Shown here: one piece after another, positions 18,116 to 26,659 of the stretch
Numbering within the stretch: the stretch's first letter is position 1
Layout of the letters: each line of letters opens with the position of its first letter
Assembly: GCF_019430945.1 (NCBI RefSeq)
Contig: NZ_JAHYCB010000006.1
Coordinates: 186,001 to 250,000 of the forward strand
DNA from: Neorhizobium populisoli
Lineage (GTDB): Bacteria > Pseudomonadota > Alphaproteobacteria > Rhizobiales > Rhizobiaceae
DNA: 64,000 nt
Direction: 5' to 3'
The notes under the pieces: generated by a model
Database searches by the model: none
What the model saw: only the letters and a program-made list of their open reading frames with translations
Told to the model about the DNA's origin: nothing
Translations under genes and position numbers: made by a program

Positions 18116-18808
18116 ATGAACGCGCGCAACCGCCTGATCGTGGGCCTCGACATTCCGACCGTCGCCGAAGCCGAAAAGATGGTCTCGACGCTCGGCGACA
18201 CCGTCTCCTTCTACAAGATCGGCTATCAGCTGGCCTTTGCCGGCGGGCTGGAATTTGCCCGCGACCTCGCCAAGGACGGCAAGAACGTCTTCCTCGACAT
18301 GAAACTGCTCGACATCGACAACACGGTCGCAAAGGGCGTCGAGAACATCGCTAAGATGGGCATGACCATGCTCACCCTGCACGCCTATCCGAAGGCGATG
18401 CGCGCCGCGGTCGAAGCAGCCAAGGGTTCCGGCCTCTGCTTGCTCGGCGTTACGGTTTTGACTTCGATGGACGAGACCGATCTGGTCGATGCGGGCTACG
18501 AATACGATCCGCATACGCTGGTGCTGCGCCGCGCCGAACAGGCGCTAGCCGCCGGCATGGGCGGCATCGTCTGCTCGGCGGAAGAATCGTCTGCCGTGCG
18601 CAAGGTGATCGGCCCGGACATGGCACTCGTCACGCCCGGCATCCGTCCGGCAGGCTCGGAGGCCGGCGACCAGAAGCGCGTCGTCACGCCTGCGGACGCA
18701 ATCCGCAACGGCTCGAGCCATCTCGTCGTCGCCCGGCCGATCGTCAAGGCGCCAGATCCGAAGGCCGCCGCCCAGGCCATTCTCGCGGAAATGCAGACCG
18801 CGTTTTAA
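18116..18808 (+). CDS. pyrF: Orotidine 5'-phosphate decarboxylase
   Basis: A 230-aa TIM-barrel enzyme that decarboxylates OMP to UMP, the last step of de novo pyrimidine synthesis. The catalytic DxKxxDI signature is [13 protein letters not shown] (about 60-72), and the phosphate-binding end reads [12 protein letters not shown]. The ATG at 18116 follows GGAATTTGAG and comes right after the phosphatase gene. It converges with the beta-helix gene, with only 2 bp between stops. Confidence 0.96.
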   Translation: MNARNRLIVGLDIPTVAEAEKMVSTLGDTVSFYKIGYQLAFAGGLEFARDLAKDGKNVFLDMKLLDIDNTVAKGVENIAKMGMTMLTLHAYPKAMRAAVEAAKGSGLCLLGVTVLTSMDETDLVDAGYEYDPHTLVLRRAEQALAAGMGGIVCSAEESSAVRKVIGPDMALVTPGIRPAGSEAGDQKRVVTPADAIRNGSSHLVVARPIVKAPDPKAAAQAILAEMQTAF

Positions 18809-18810
18809 GT

Positions 18811-19869
18811 CTACTGGTTGCCGGACACCTTGTTCGGCCGGTCGTCGTTGACGATGAGTTGCGGCGAACCGCCGGGCAGCTTGTTGCCGGTTACCGTATT
18901 GTTCTGTGCGCCGTCCCGATGGTCGAGGCTGTCGAGAAACGTGTTCGAACTGGTCATGCAATAGCTGTTGAACAGGCTTAAGCCCCGCCGGCTGCCGAGC
19001 CATACCGCCGGCCGGGCGCCGGATGCATCCTTGTAACGGAAGGTGTTGCCAGAGATTACATTGCGTTCGGGCTTCTGCTGACGCACTGTGCCGCCCTCGC
19101 CGCAATTGCGGTAGAGAAATACGCCGCCCTTCACCGGATTGACGAATGTATTGCCCTCGATGCGGTTTTCCGCCGAGCCATCGACCGCGACCAGTTCGCG
19201 GATGGTGGTGCGGATGTCGAACGTGTCGCCGGCAATGGTGTTGCGGGCCGATTCCGCATCCAGATAGATCGCCGTCCCGGTGGTGCTGCCGGTGAAGCGG
19301 GAATTGCTGACCGTCATGCCGGTCACGCCCGGTGCCGCATATAGCGGAATGCCGCCATTCGCCACGAAGGTGATGTTGTCGAGCGTAACATTCGCCGGCG
19401 CGGCGGCCTGCGCCCGCTCGGTATGGCCCGGCTTGGCGGATGACAGGCGAACCTGGTCTCCCTGCCCGTTGGCGCCGAGCCCCTGGATGCGGACATCGCC
19501 CTTGATCGTGCAGTTGCGGACCTGGATATTGGCTGGCGCATCCCAGCTTCCATCCGGCTTGTGAACCGATCGGATGATGACCGTCCGGGCATCGGCGACG
19601 CCGCCGTCGAGGATTGCCCCGTTGCAATCGAGTATGGCCCCGGAGGCCGCACTACCCGAGAATGCGAGCGGAATGGTGATGATGTCGGTCGCCGCAAGCG
19701 TCAGGCTGCAGGCGATCTCTACCGGCTTGGACTTGTCGGTCGCTGGTTTAGCCAAGGCGGAACGCACCGAGGCGGGACAGGCTTTTGCGGCAGCGGGCGC
19801 CGGCTGGGCCACGACGGTCGTGCCGTCGAACGAAAGACCTGCGATCAGGATGGCGGTAAACACGCGCAT
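18811..19869 (-). CDS. Exported right-handed beta-helix protein
   Basis: A 352-aa protein with a signal peptide (MRVFTAILIAGLSFDGTTVVAQ). The body is built from NosD/pectate-lyase-like parallel beta-helix rungs: NTIAGDTF, NRIEGNTF, NVISGNTF and NTVTGNK recur at intervals of about 25-40 residues. Such proteins bind or cleave polysaccharides, or serve as structural surface proteins. No catalytic pair can be assigned. It stands alone, convergent with pyrF. Confidence 0.8.
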   Translation of the reverse strand: MRVFTAILIAGLSFDGTTVVAQPAPAAAKACPASVRSALAKPATDKSKPVEIACSLTLAATDIITIPLAFSGSAASGAILDCNGAILDGGVADARTVIIRSVHKPDGSWDAPANIQVRNCTIKGDVRIQGLGANGQGDQVRLSSAKPGHTERAQAAAPANVTLDNITFVANGGIPLYAAPGVTGMTVSNSRFTGSTTGTAIYLDAESARNTIAGDTFDIRTTIRELVAVDGSAENRIEGNTFVNPVKGGVFLYRNCGEGGTVRQQKPERNVISGNTFRYKDASGARPAVWLGSRRGLSLFNSYCMTSSNTFLDSLDHRDGAQNNTVTGNKLPGGSPQLIVNDDRPNKVSGNQ

Positions 19870-19934
19870 TATATTGACTCGTCTTCTGATTTGGCCGAAT
19901 TCAAACTATCCGAACACGCCTTGGAGGAAACATC

Positions 19935-20222
19935 ATGGCAAAGGGATACTGGATTGCACGGATGGACATCCGTGACCCCGAACGTTACAAGGACTATGTT
20001 GCCGCAACCAAGGCGCCGTTTGAAAAATTCGGTGCAAAGCCGATCGTTCGCGGCGGCGCGGCGACCGCGCTGGAAGGCACTGCGCGGGCTAGAAACGTCG
20101 TGCTCGAATTCGAGAGCGCCCAGACCGCCATCGACTGCTACAATTCGCCGGAATACCTGATCGCCGCGAAAATCCGCCAGGAAGCCGCCGACGGTGAAAT
20201 CGTCATCGTCGAAGGCGTATAA
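19935..20222 (+). CDS. DUF1330 domain-containing protein
   Basis: A 95-aa dimeric alpha-beta barrel protein of the DUF1330 family, starting KGYWIARMDIRDPERYKDY and containing the family's NVVLEFES and AIDCYNSPEY blocks. The function is not established; the ferredoxin-like fold resembles small monooxygenase-like proteins. A strong GGAGGAA site precedes the ATG. It is monocistronic as far as I can see. Confidence 0.92.
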   Translation: MAKGYWIARMDIRDPERYKDYVAATKAPFEKFGAKPIVRGGAATALEGTARARNVVLEFESAQTAIDCYNSPEYLIAAKIRQEAADGEIVIVEGV

Positions 20223-20318
20223 AAGCGAACGTGCTGCGGGCTATGGAAACACTTCCACCCGCAGCACGATTCGGCTAAACAGCACTTGATCCTTCCCAAT
20301 CTGCTCCCGGAGCGCGCC

Positions 20319-21299
20319 ATGACCGTCAATAACCTTCCGCCCCTCGTCACCGTTTTCGGAGGTTCGGGCTTTGTCGGCAGGCATGTGGTGCGGGCGCTCG
20401 TGAAGCGCGGTTATCGCGTTCGCGTCGCGGTGCGCCGCCCTGATCTCGCGGGCTTCCTGCTGCCGGCCGGTTATGTCGGCCAGATCTCGCTGGTGCAGGC
20501 GAACCTGCGTTACCGCCAGTCGGTGCAGCGCGCCGTCGAAGGCGCTTCGCATGTGGTGAACTGCGTCGGCATCCTGTTCGAAAGCGGCCGCAACACGTTC
20601 GACGCCGTGCAGGATTTCGGCGCCCGCGCGGTCGCGGATGCCGCCAAGGCGGCCGGTGCCAAGCTCACCCATATCTCGGCGATCGGCGCCGATACCAATT
20701 CCGAATCGTCCTATGCCCGCTCCAAGGGTCGTGCCGAAACGACCATCTTCTCGATGCTGCCGGATGCGGTGATCCTGCGCCCGTCGATCATGTTCGGCCA
20801 GGAAGACAGTTTCTTCAACAAGTTCGCCTCCATGGCCCGCATGTTCCCGATCCTGCCGCTGGTCGGCGGCGGCAAGACGAAGTTCCAGCCGGTCTATGTC
20901 GAGGATGTCGCCGAGACCGTGGCGCGTTCGGTCGACGGCACGATCGCTTCCGGCAAGGTTTATGAACTCGGCGGTTCGGAAGTGCTGACCTTCCGCCAGT
21001 GTCTCGAGACCATGCTGTCGGTCACCAACCGCAAGAACCCGCTCGTTTCGCTGCCCTTCGGAATCGCCTCGCTGATCGGCAGTGTCGCTTCACTGGTGCC
21101 CTTCGTGCAGCCGCCGATCACCAGCGATCAGGTAAAACTCCTGAAGACCGACAATGTGGTCTCGCAAGCCGCGACGAACGAAGGCCGCACGCTTGCAGGC
21201 ATCGGCATTCACCCGACCCTGCCGGCTTCCATCCTGCCGACCTACCTGGTTCAGTACCGGCCGCAGGGCCAGTACACCCGCTCCGGTCGTGCTGCGTGA
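20319..21299 (+). CDS. NDUFA9-like NAD(P)-binding protein (atypical SDR)
   Basis: A 326-aa atypical short-chain dehydrogenase. The Rossmann motif is VFGGSGFVGRHVV (about 11-23), with a basic VRVAVRRP that suggests NADP(H) preference. It matches the bacterial complex I NDUFA9-subunit-like family, related to the mitochondrial accessory subunit and to quinone-linked reductases. The exact role is unknown. The ATG at 20319 gives the Rossmann strand directly. A likely terminator lies at 21346-21370. Confidence 0.9.
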   Translation: MTVNNLPPLVTVFGGSGFVGRHVVRALVKRGYRVRVAVRRPDLAGFLLPAGYVGQISLVQANLRYRQSVQRAVEGASHVVNCVGILFESGRNTFDAVQDFGARAVADAAKAAGAKLTHISAIGADTNSESSYARSKGRAETTIFSMLPDAVILRPSIMFGQEDSFFNKFASMARMFPILPLVGGGKTKFQPVYVEDVAETVARSVDGTIASGKVYELGGSEVLTFRQCLETMLSVTNRKNPLVSLPFGIASLIGSVASLVPFVQPPITSDQVKLLKTDNVVSQAATNEGRTLAGIGIHPTLPASILPTYLVQYRPQGQYTRSGRAA

Positions 21300-21345
21300 C
21301 TTGTTTACCATAACTGCTGATTAATCGGTGGAATACCGAACAGGA

Positions 21346-21370
21346 CCTGCCCACTGAAAATGTGAGCAGG
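21346..21370 (+). terminator. Hairpin downstream of the NDUFA9-like gene
   Basis: CCTGCCCAC pairs with GTGAGCAGG (one mismatch) around a 7-nt loop and is followed by CCTTTGTAT. It is a moderate intrinsic terminator 46 bp after the stop. The remaining space to 21556 is AT-richer and shows no other recognisable element. Confidence 0.55.
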
Positions 21371-21556
21371 CCTTTGTATATGCTCATGATTCAAGCACAT
21401 CATGTGGCACAAAGGTCGCACTTGATCATGTACTTACGTTAACACCCGGTTCAGCAAAATCCTTTATTGAATTCATCGAATGCGAGCCATAAACCTCGCA
21501 ACGGAAAAATAGACTCAACCGTGACGATCAAATCCTCTCCCGAAAGGCGTTCTTCT

Positions 21557-21709
21557 ATGGGCAAGCCCATCGCACTCTTTTTTGCGTGTGCAGCACTGGT
21601 CATTCTCGCTGGTTCCTTCATGGCTCCGCGGATGAGTGTCGCCGGCAAATTCGAATGCACCCCGGCCTATGGCGTCGATCCGTGCAGCACGGCATCGATC
21701 CATCACTGA
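21557..21709 (+). CDS. Small membrane or exported protein, 50 aa
   Basis: The start at MGKPIALFFACAALVILAGS follows GAAAGG by 8 bp and opens with one hydrophobic segment, either a signal peptide or a membrane anchor. A short polar tail carries two cysteines (FECTPAYGVDPCS). An upstream ATG at 21467 would add 30 polar residues ahead of the hydrophobic segment and is less likely. A strong terminator follows at once, which supports an expressed gene. No family is recognised. Confidence 0.6.
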   Translation: MGKPIALFFACAALVILAGSFMAPRMSVAGKFECTPAYGVDPCSTASIHH

Positions 21710-21735
21710 GCGCAGTCTCGGCTACGCAGAAAAAT

Positions 21736-21759
21736 GGCGGCTTCTCAGCCGCCTTTTTT
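21736..21759 (+). terminator. Intrinsic terminator of the 50-aa gene
   Basis: GGCGGC-TTCTCA-GCCGCC followed by TTTTTT, 27 bp after the small gene's stop. The symmetrical stem may also serve the convergent uppP gene. Confidence 0.9.
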
Positions 21760-21780
21760 ATTTCGGCATCTCGCTTACGC

Positions 21781-22677
21781 TCACGGCGTAAGTGCTGGAC
21801 GCAGAGCGGCCGTATTCAGACGATCGGTTCTGTGCAGCACCGCGGCAGGCTGCACATCTTCCGACTGACGCTCGGGCATCAGGTTCATCGCGATCATGCC
21901 GAGCAGGAAAATGCCGAGAATGATGCGGTAGACGGCGAAGACCGTGAACTTGTTGGTCTGGATGAAGGCCAGCAACCATTTGACGGCGATAAAGGCGACG
22001 ATCGTGGACACGACAAAGGCGATGCCGAGCGAGGTCCAGTCTTCATCCGCAAAACCACCGCTTCTGAAGGTGCCGAGCAGTGAAAAGGCGCTGGCGGCAT
22101 ACATTGTCGGTATGCCGACGAGGAAGGCGAATTCCGTCGCGGCTGCGCGACTGCCGGTGCCGGCCAGAAGCGCTATGAAGATCGTCGTGGCGGATCGGGA
22201 CGTCCCTGGAAACACACCGGCCACGACCTGACCGATGCCGACGAGAATGGCGACCAGCCATGTGATGCGGGTGCTTGGCGGCCGCTTGGCGGCCAGCCAC
22301 TCGGCAAACATCATCCAGATGCCGCCTATGATGAGCGCCCAGGCGATAGGTGTGGCACTGTCTGGAAGAGTGAAGCCCATTTTCTTGACGATCAGGCCAA
22401 GCACGGCGGTGATCAGGAAGGCAACCATAAGCTTGGCGGCGTAATCACGGTTTTCCGGTTCACGCCATCCGATGAGCAGGTTGAGCAGCCGGCGCCAGTA
22501 GATGATGGTCACGGCGAGAATGGCGCCAGCCTGAATAACGATATTGAATGTATCGGAACGATGGCCCAGCCATTGCTCGGCAATGATAAGGTGGCCGGTG
22601 CTGGAGATCGGCAGGAATTCGGTGATTCCTTCAATGATGCCGAGCAGTATGGCACTGACGATAGTCTGATCCGCCAT
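21781..22677 (-). CDS. uppP: Undecaprenyl-diphosphatase
   Basis: A 298-aa integral membrane phosphatase (BacA/UppP) that recycles undecaprenyl pyrophosphate to the lipid carrier needed for peptidoglycan and O-antigen. The two signatures are EGITEFLPISSTGHLIIAE (about 15-33) and GVFPGTSRSATTI. The last 25-30 residues after MNLMPERQ extend beyond the usual length of about 270 aa and are polar. Gtr-type glycosylation genes further along the window would also depend on this carrier. Confidence 0.94.
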   Translation of the reverse strand: MADQTIVSAILLGIIEGITEFLPISSTGHLIIAEQWLGHRSDTFNIVIQAGAILAVTIIYWRRLLNLLIGWREPENRDYAAKLMVAFLITAVLGLIVKKMGFTLPDSATPIAWALIIGGIWMMFAEWLAAKRPPSTRITWLVAILVGIGQVVAGVFPGTSRSATTIFIALLAGTGSRAAATEFAFLVGIPTMYAASAFSLLGTFRSGGFADEDWTSLGIAFVVSTIVAFIAVKWLLAFIQTNKFTVFAVYRIILGIFLLGMIAMNLMPERQSEDVQPAAVLHRTDRLNTAALRPALTP

Positions 22678-22833
22678 TCTTAATCCTTTATTGAGCAGAT
22701 AAGGGCAGTTTTAAGCAGTTTATGAGCCGTTGCTTGTCTTGGCCCTACCAAATCCATATAGCTGCCATATGTCAGGCGGGCGCCCGAAGCAGCCAAACCC
22801 TTCCTAAATGATATTCGTGAAGTTCAAGTATCC

Positions 22834-23526
22834 ATGCCCACTCTCTATCATCACTCCATGTCTTCGGCCTCGCGCTTCGTCCGGCTGATCCTGGCCGAAT
22901 ATGGCTTTCAGGCGGACCTTGCAGAAGAGCAGCCCTGGGAAAAGCGCCGGGAATTCCTGACGCTGAACCCGGCCGGCACGCTTCCGGTCTATGTCGACGA
23001 CAACATGAGAGTGCTTTGTGGCCCTTCCGTGCTCATGGAATTTCTTGACGAGACCCATGGCGTGCTGAAGCGCGACCGGCGGCTTCTGGCGGAAGACCCA
23101 TGGCAGCGCGCGGAAATCCGCCGCCTGACCGAATGGTTCCTGCAGAAGATGGAGCAGGACGTCACGCGGCCCCTCACTCGTGAGCGGATCTACAAGCTGC
23201 AGATGAGCACCGCCCAGGGCGGCGGTGCACCAGACAGCAAGGTGCTGCGCACCTCGCGCGCCAATATCCGCCAGCATATGAAATATCTGACCTGGCTTGC
23301 CGGTTCGCGCGAGTGGCTGGCCGGCGACCGCATGAGCTATGCGGACCTTGCCGCGGCCGCCTCCATCTCGGTGCTCGACTATCTCGGCGAGATCGACTGG
23401 ACGGAATCGCCGATCGTCAAGGACTGGTATCAGCGGCTGAAATCCCGCCCCTCTTTCCGGCCCCTGCTCGCCGAGCGCGTTCGCGGCCTCACCCCGGTAT
23501 CCCATTATGCGGACCTCGATTTCTGA
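22834..23526 (+). CDS. Glutathione S-transferase family protein
   Basis: A 230-aa GST with an N-terminal thioredoxin-like domain (TLYHHSMSSASRFVRLILAE; cis-proline region NPAGTLPVYVDD) and an all-alpha C-terminal domain holding the N-capping-box-like GDRMSYADLAAAA. The substrate is unknown. Its end overlaps the start of queG by 20 bp, so GST, queG and the epimerase gene probably form one operon. Confidence 0.92.
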   Translation: MPTLYHHSMSSASRFVRLILAEYGFQADLAEEQPWEKRREFLTLNPAGTLPVYVDDNMRVLCGPSVLMEFLDETHGVLKRDRRLLAEDPWQRAEIRRLTEWFLQKMEQDVTRPLTRERIYKLQMSTAQGGGAPDSKVLRTSRANIRQHMKYLTWLAGSREWLAGDRMSYADLAAAASISVLDYLGEIDWTESPIVKDWYQRLKSRPSFRPLLAERVRGLTPVSHYADLDF

Positions 23527-24679
23527 GGCGGACCGCCGCGACGAAAAAGTTCGGCTACGGCGGGAGAAGCTGACAGCGTTCATTCGCGACGAAGCGGCGG
23601 CGCAGGGGTTCGATCTCTGTCGCATCACCGGTCCCGACAGCATTCCGCGTGCGCCGGAACGGTTGGAAATCTTCCTCGGGGACGGTCATCACGGCACGAT
23701 GGACTGGATGGAAGAGACGCGCGAGCGTCGCGGCGATCCGAAGGTCCTGTGGGATCAGGTGCGCTCGATCGTGCTATTCGGCCTCAACTACGGGCCGGAG
23801 GAAGACCCGCGCGGCATTCTCGACAAACCGGACAAGGCGGCGATTTCCGTCTATGCGCGCAATCGCGACTATCACGATATTATCAAGGGCCGGCTGAAAG
23901 AGATCGCGACGCGGTTTGCGGCGCGGGCCGGCGAGGATGTGAAAGTCTTCGTCGATACGGCCCCCGTAATGGAAAAGCCGCTAGCGGAGGCCGCCGGGCT
24001 CGGCTGGCAGGGCAAGCACACCAATCTCGTCAGCCGCACGCATGGCTCCTGGCTTTTCCTCGGCAGCATGTTCACGACTGCGGACCTTGTTATAGATGAG
24101 CGCGAGCGCGATCATTGCGGCTCCTGCCGCGCCTGTCTCGATGCCTGCCCGACAGCCGCCTTTCCCACGCCCTACCGGCTCGATGCGCGGCGCTGCATTT
24201 CCTATCTGACGATAGAACATAAAGGATCGATCAATCCGGAATTCCGGCCGCTGATCGGCAACCGCATCTATGGCTGCGACGATTGCCTTGCCGCCTGTCC
24301 GTGGAACAAGTTCGCGGCAAGCGCCTCCGAGATGAAGCTGAAAGCGCGCGAGGACTTGAAGGAGCCGTCGACCGCCTTCCTGCTGACATTGGACGACCCG
24401 ACTTTCCGAACTTTTTTCAGCGGCTCGCCGGTGAAACGCATCGGCCGCGACCGGTTTATCCGCAACGTGCTGATCGCCGCCGGCAATTCCGGCGATACAA
24501 GCTTCATAACGCGGGCGCAGGAACTTGCCCAAGACCCCTCCCCCACGGTGCGCGGCATGGCTATATGGGCATTGAAGCGCCTGATGCCGGAGGCGGATTT
24601 CGCGGGGTTTGCCCAAGGGCGGGCCGTGGAAGACGATCCGGAGGTGCAAGAGGAATGGAAGCTGGCAGGAGTGGCCTGA
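23507..24679 (+). CDS. queG: Epoxyqueuosine reductase
   Basis: A 390-aa cobalamin- and Fe-S-dependent enzyme that reduces epoxyqueuosine in tRNA to queuosine, the last step of that wobble modification. Two ferredoxin-type 4Fe-4S motifs are visible, CGSCRACLDACPTAA and CDDCLAACPWNKF, with the lone CISYLTIE cysteine between them. The C-terminal HEAT-like part (SPTVRGMAIWALKRL) fits QueG. It overlaps the GST gene upstream and shares TGATG with the epimerase gene downstream. Confidence 0.96.
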   Translation: MRTSISEADRRDEKVRLRREKLTAFIRDEAAAQGFDLCRITGPDSIPRAPERLEIFLGDGHHGTMDWMEETRERRGDPKVLWDQVRSIVLFGLNYGPEEDPRGILDKPDKAAISVYARNRDYHDIIKGRLKEIATRFAARAGEDVKVFVDTAPVMEKPLAEAAGLGWQGKHTNLVSRTHGSWLFLGSMFTTADLVIDERERDHCGSCRACLDACPTAAFPTPYRLDARRCISYLTIEHKGSINPEFRPLIGNRIYGCDDCLAACPWNKFAASASEMKLKAREDLKEPSTAFLLTLDDPTFRTFFSGSPVKRIGRDRFIRNVLIAAGNSGDTSFITRAQELAQDPSPTVRGMAIWALKRLMPEADFAGFAQGRAVEDDPEVQEEWKLAGVA

Positions 24680-25755
24680 TGCGCGTGATGATCTTCGGTT
24701 GCGGTTATTCCGGTCAGGCGATCGCGGGATGTTTCAGGGCCGAAGGTGCGCGGGTTTCGGGCACAGCGAGGACGGCTGAGAAGGTCGCGGAGCTTGAGGC
24801 CCGCGGGATCACGGGGTTCGTCTTTGATGGGAGTGAGTTTGGTGAGGAGCTGGCGGCTGAACTTCGGGAAGTAACGCACCTCGTTCAATCTATCCCTCCA
24901 ATGAAGCTGAAGAGCGCGCAGCCCCCTCACCCGGCCTCCGCTACGCTCGGCCACCCTCTCCCCGAGGGGAGAGGAGGAAATAGCGAGCTTACGGCCTCCT
25001 CATCTTCCAAAACGGACAAGAGGAACGGCGACGGTGCGGCACTTCCCTTCTCCCCTGGGGGAGAAGGTGCCCGAAGGGCGGATGAGGGGGCTCCGCGCTC
25101 CGAGACCCGAGAAGGCGACCCACTCCTCAAACTCATTGCCGGCCGGCTCAAAATCCTCTGCCCCAAGCTCGAATGGATCGGCTACCTCTCCACCGTCGGC
25201 GTTTACGGCGATCACGGCGGCGGGTGGGTGACGGAAGAAACGCCCGGCAGCCCGATCCTCGGCCGGTCGATCGAGCGAGTGGATACGGAAGACGCCTGGG
25301 CAATCGAGGCGGAAGCGGCAGGCGTGCCGGTGGCGGCATTGCGCCTCTCGGGCATTTACGGTCCTGGCCGCAATGCCTTCGTCAACCTTGCCCGCGGCAC
25401 CGCGCGCCGTATCATAAAGAGAGACCAGGTCTTCAACCGCATCCGTGTCGAGGACATCGGTGGGGCGGCGCTCTTTCTCGGTACCCGCCGCATGGGCGGC
25501 ATATATAATGTGACCGACGACGAGCCCGGTTCGCCGCAGGATGTCATCGTCGAAGCCGCCCGCCTGATGGGTGTCGAGCCGCCAGCGGAACTGGATTTCG
25601 ATACCGCCGACATGACCCCGATGGCGCGCTCATTCTACAGTGCCAACAAGCGCGTTTCGAATGCCAAAATCGTGGCTGCGGGCTTCCGATTCCGCTTCCC
25701 GAATTACCGCATGTCGCTTGCCGAATTGTGGTCTGAAGAGCGCTGGAGAGGATAA
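24679..25755 (+). CDS. NAD-dependent epimerase/SDR protein with in-frame palindromic repeat insertion
   Basis: A 358-aa extended-SDR-like protein. The Rossmann motif GCGYSGQAIAG sits at 7-17, and the conserved core resumes at LEWIGYLSTVGVYGDHGG (about 164-181) and LRLSGIYGPG. Between VTHLVQSIPP (to 74) and GDPLLKLIAG (from about 146) lie roughly 70 residues of low-complexity sequence rich in Pro, Gly, Ser and Arg. They are encoded by a palindromic repeat (24912-25100, 189 bp, 63 codons). Relatives normally join these two blocks directly, so the element has lengthened the protein while keeping frame. The start shares a base with the queG stop. The insert probably forms a surface loop before the catalytic Tyr region; activity is unknown. 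Confidence 0.85.
   Translation: MRVMIFGCGYSGQAIAGCFRAEGARVSGTARTAEKVAELEARGITGFVFDGSEFGEELAAELREVTHLVQSIPPMKLKSAQPPHPASATLGHPLPEGRGGNSELTASSSSKTDKRNGDGAALPFSPGGEGARRADEGAPRSETREGDPLLKLIAGRLKILCPKLEWIGYLSTVGVYGDHGGGWVTEETPGSPILGRSIERVDTEDAWAIEAEAAGVPVAALRLSGIYGPGRNAFVNLARGTARRIIKRDQVFNRIRVEDIGGAALFLGTRRMGGIYNVTDDEPGSPQDVIVEAARLMGVEPPAELDFDTADMTPMARSFYSANKRVSNAKIVAAGFRFRFPNYRMSLAELWSEERWRG
24912..25100. repeat. RIME-like palindromic element, copy A, inside a coding gene
   Basis: An 18-bp terminal inverted repeat (GAGCGCGCAGCCCCCTCA and TGAGGGGGCTCCGCGCTC, one mismatch) bounds the element. Inside are two palindromes, CCTCTCCCC-GA-GGGGAGAGG (24955-24974) and CCTTCTCCCC-TG-GGGGAGAAGG (25046-25067), about 70 bp apart. 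The same modules recur in reverse order at 58706-58846. The architecture resembles the Rhizobium-specific intergenic mosaic elements (RIME). The family name comes from memory of that architecture and was not checked by alignment. Confidence 0.8.
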
Positions 25756-26137
25756 TTCTCCCACATTGAAACAGGTGAAAATTCCTACTTTCGGCACTCT
25801 TAAAGTTATTCTTTCTTAAGATATGCGGCAGCGCATCACAAAATTTGTCCGAATAAGGCACCGAATGCCGTCTCGCGATAAATTTTTTTCGTCAATTTTC
25901 GTGATCGCAGGCCAGCGAGGATTCAAAGCGGAATGCCATTCCGCTTTCCGACTGTTTTTAAATGTTTTCTTCCGAATAACCTTAGCTGGCTTCTTAAAAA
26001 GATCGCTCGCAATCTAATCACGAATGTTACAGACTGTAACGTTCCGTGATGACAAAGCCCACTTTTCCGCCACTTTTCACCCCGCTTAGCCCCATTGCAC
26101 GCAACGTGCAGGGACAAAACGAACGGGGACGACCGAC
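25756..26137. other. 382-bp intergenic region upstream of the RlpA-like gene
   Basis: This AT-richer stretch holds no convincing gene; the open frames in it have poor composition. It contains a perfect 10-bp hairpin AAAGCGGAAT-GCC-ATTCCGCTTT (25925-25947) followed by a loose T-rich stretch, possibly the end of the queG operon transcript. A regulatory-looking palindrome lies at 26022-26044. The promoter and leader of the RlpA-like gene must lie in the 3' half. Confidence 0.6.
26022..26044. promoter_or_regulatory. 23-bp palindrome upstream of the RlpA-like gene
   Basis: GTTACAG-A-CTGTAAC is perfect, and the dyad extends to GAA-N-GTTACAG-A-CTGTAAC-N-TTC with one mismatched pair. It lies about 94 bp before the start codon. 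The size and odd centre suit a dimeric regulator of TetR or response-regulator type. No regulator gene is adjacent. Confidence 0.5.
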
Positions 26138-26560
26138 TTGACAACAATTCGACGCTCGACTTTCGCCGCGGCCTCAATTGCTATTTTTGCAATGCTTGGC
26201 GCCGCGCAGGCTAATGCTGCCGGATGTGGACACGCATCCTGGTATGCCCTGGGCTCCAAGACCGCATCCGGTGAACGGATGAACGCATCGCTTCTGACGG
26301 CGGCTCACAAGACGCTGCCATTCGGCACCAAGGTGCTCGTGACCAACAAGCGCAATGGCAAAAGCGTCATCGTGCGCATCAACGATCGCGGTCCTTTCGT
26401 CCGCGGCCGGGTGCTTGACGTTTCCAAGGCGGCCGCAGCCGATATCGGCATGGTTTCCTCCGGCACCGCACAGGTCTGTTATCAGGTCGTCGATGCCAGC
26501 AGCCCGAAGATTGCCGACCAGAAGGTTGCCGGTCGTGGCCTGAAGGATATCGACGGCTGA
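26138..26560 (+). CDS. RlpA-like double-psi beta-barrel protein
   Basis: A 140-aa exported protein. The signal peptide STFAAASIAIFAMLGAAQANA is followed by the RlpA core: ASWYALGSKTASGERMN, TAAHKTLPFGTKVLVTNKRN and INDRGPFVRGRVLDVSKAAA. RlpA enzymes are septal lytic transglycosylases acting on denuded glycan strands. This one lacks a SPOR domain and a lipobox cysteine at the cleavage site, so septal targeting is doubtful. The likely start is TTG at 26138 behind GGGGA; no ATG precedes the signal peptide. Confidence 0.9.
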   Translation: MTTIRRSTFAAASIAIFAMLGAAQANAAGCGHASWYALGSKTASGERMNASLLTAAHKTLPFGTKVLVTNKRNGKSVIVRINDRGPFVRGRVLDVSKAAAADIGMVSSGTAQVCYQVVDASSPKIADQKVAGRGLKDIDG

Positions 26561-26659
26561 TACCAGGTCGGGGGATCTCGAAATTCCTTGGCTCTTGCCG
26601 AAATGCCCAATCGCGGATACGACGCCTCCCATACGGGTGTAACCGAAACGGAGAGTGAC

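Noticed and set aside
16852..18201. 449-aa minus-strand frame opposite pmtA and the phosphatase gene
   Set aside because: Both sense genes are supported by motifs and ribosome binding sites; the antisense frame has no domain.
24912..25100. Insertion sequence inside the epimerase gene
   Set aside because: The element is too short and has no transposase frame of its own; it matches a palindromic repeat and keeps the host reading frame.
24910..25110. CRISPR-like repeats in the GC-rich palindromic stretch
   Set aside because: The repeats are inverted, not direct, with no regular spacers and no cas genes.
25823..26017. 64-aa open frame in the gap before the RlpA-like gene
   Set aside because: It runs through the 25925-25947 hairpin, lacks a ribosome binding site and its composition is unlike the neighbouring genes.
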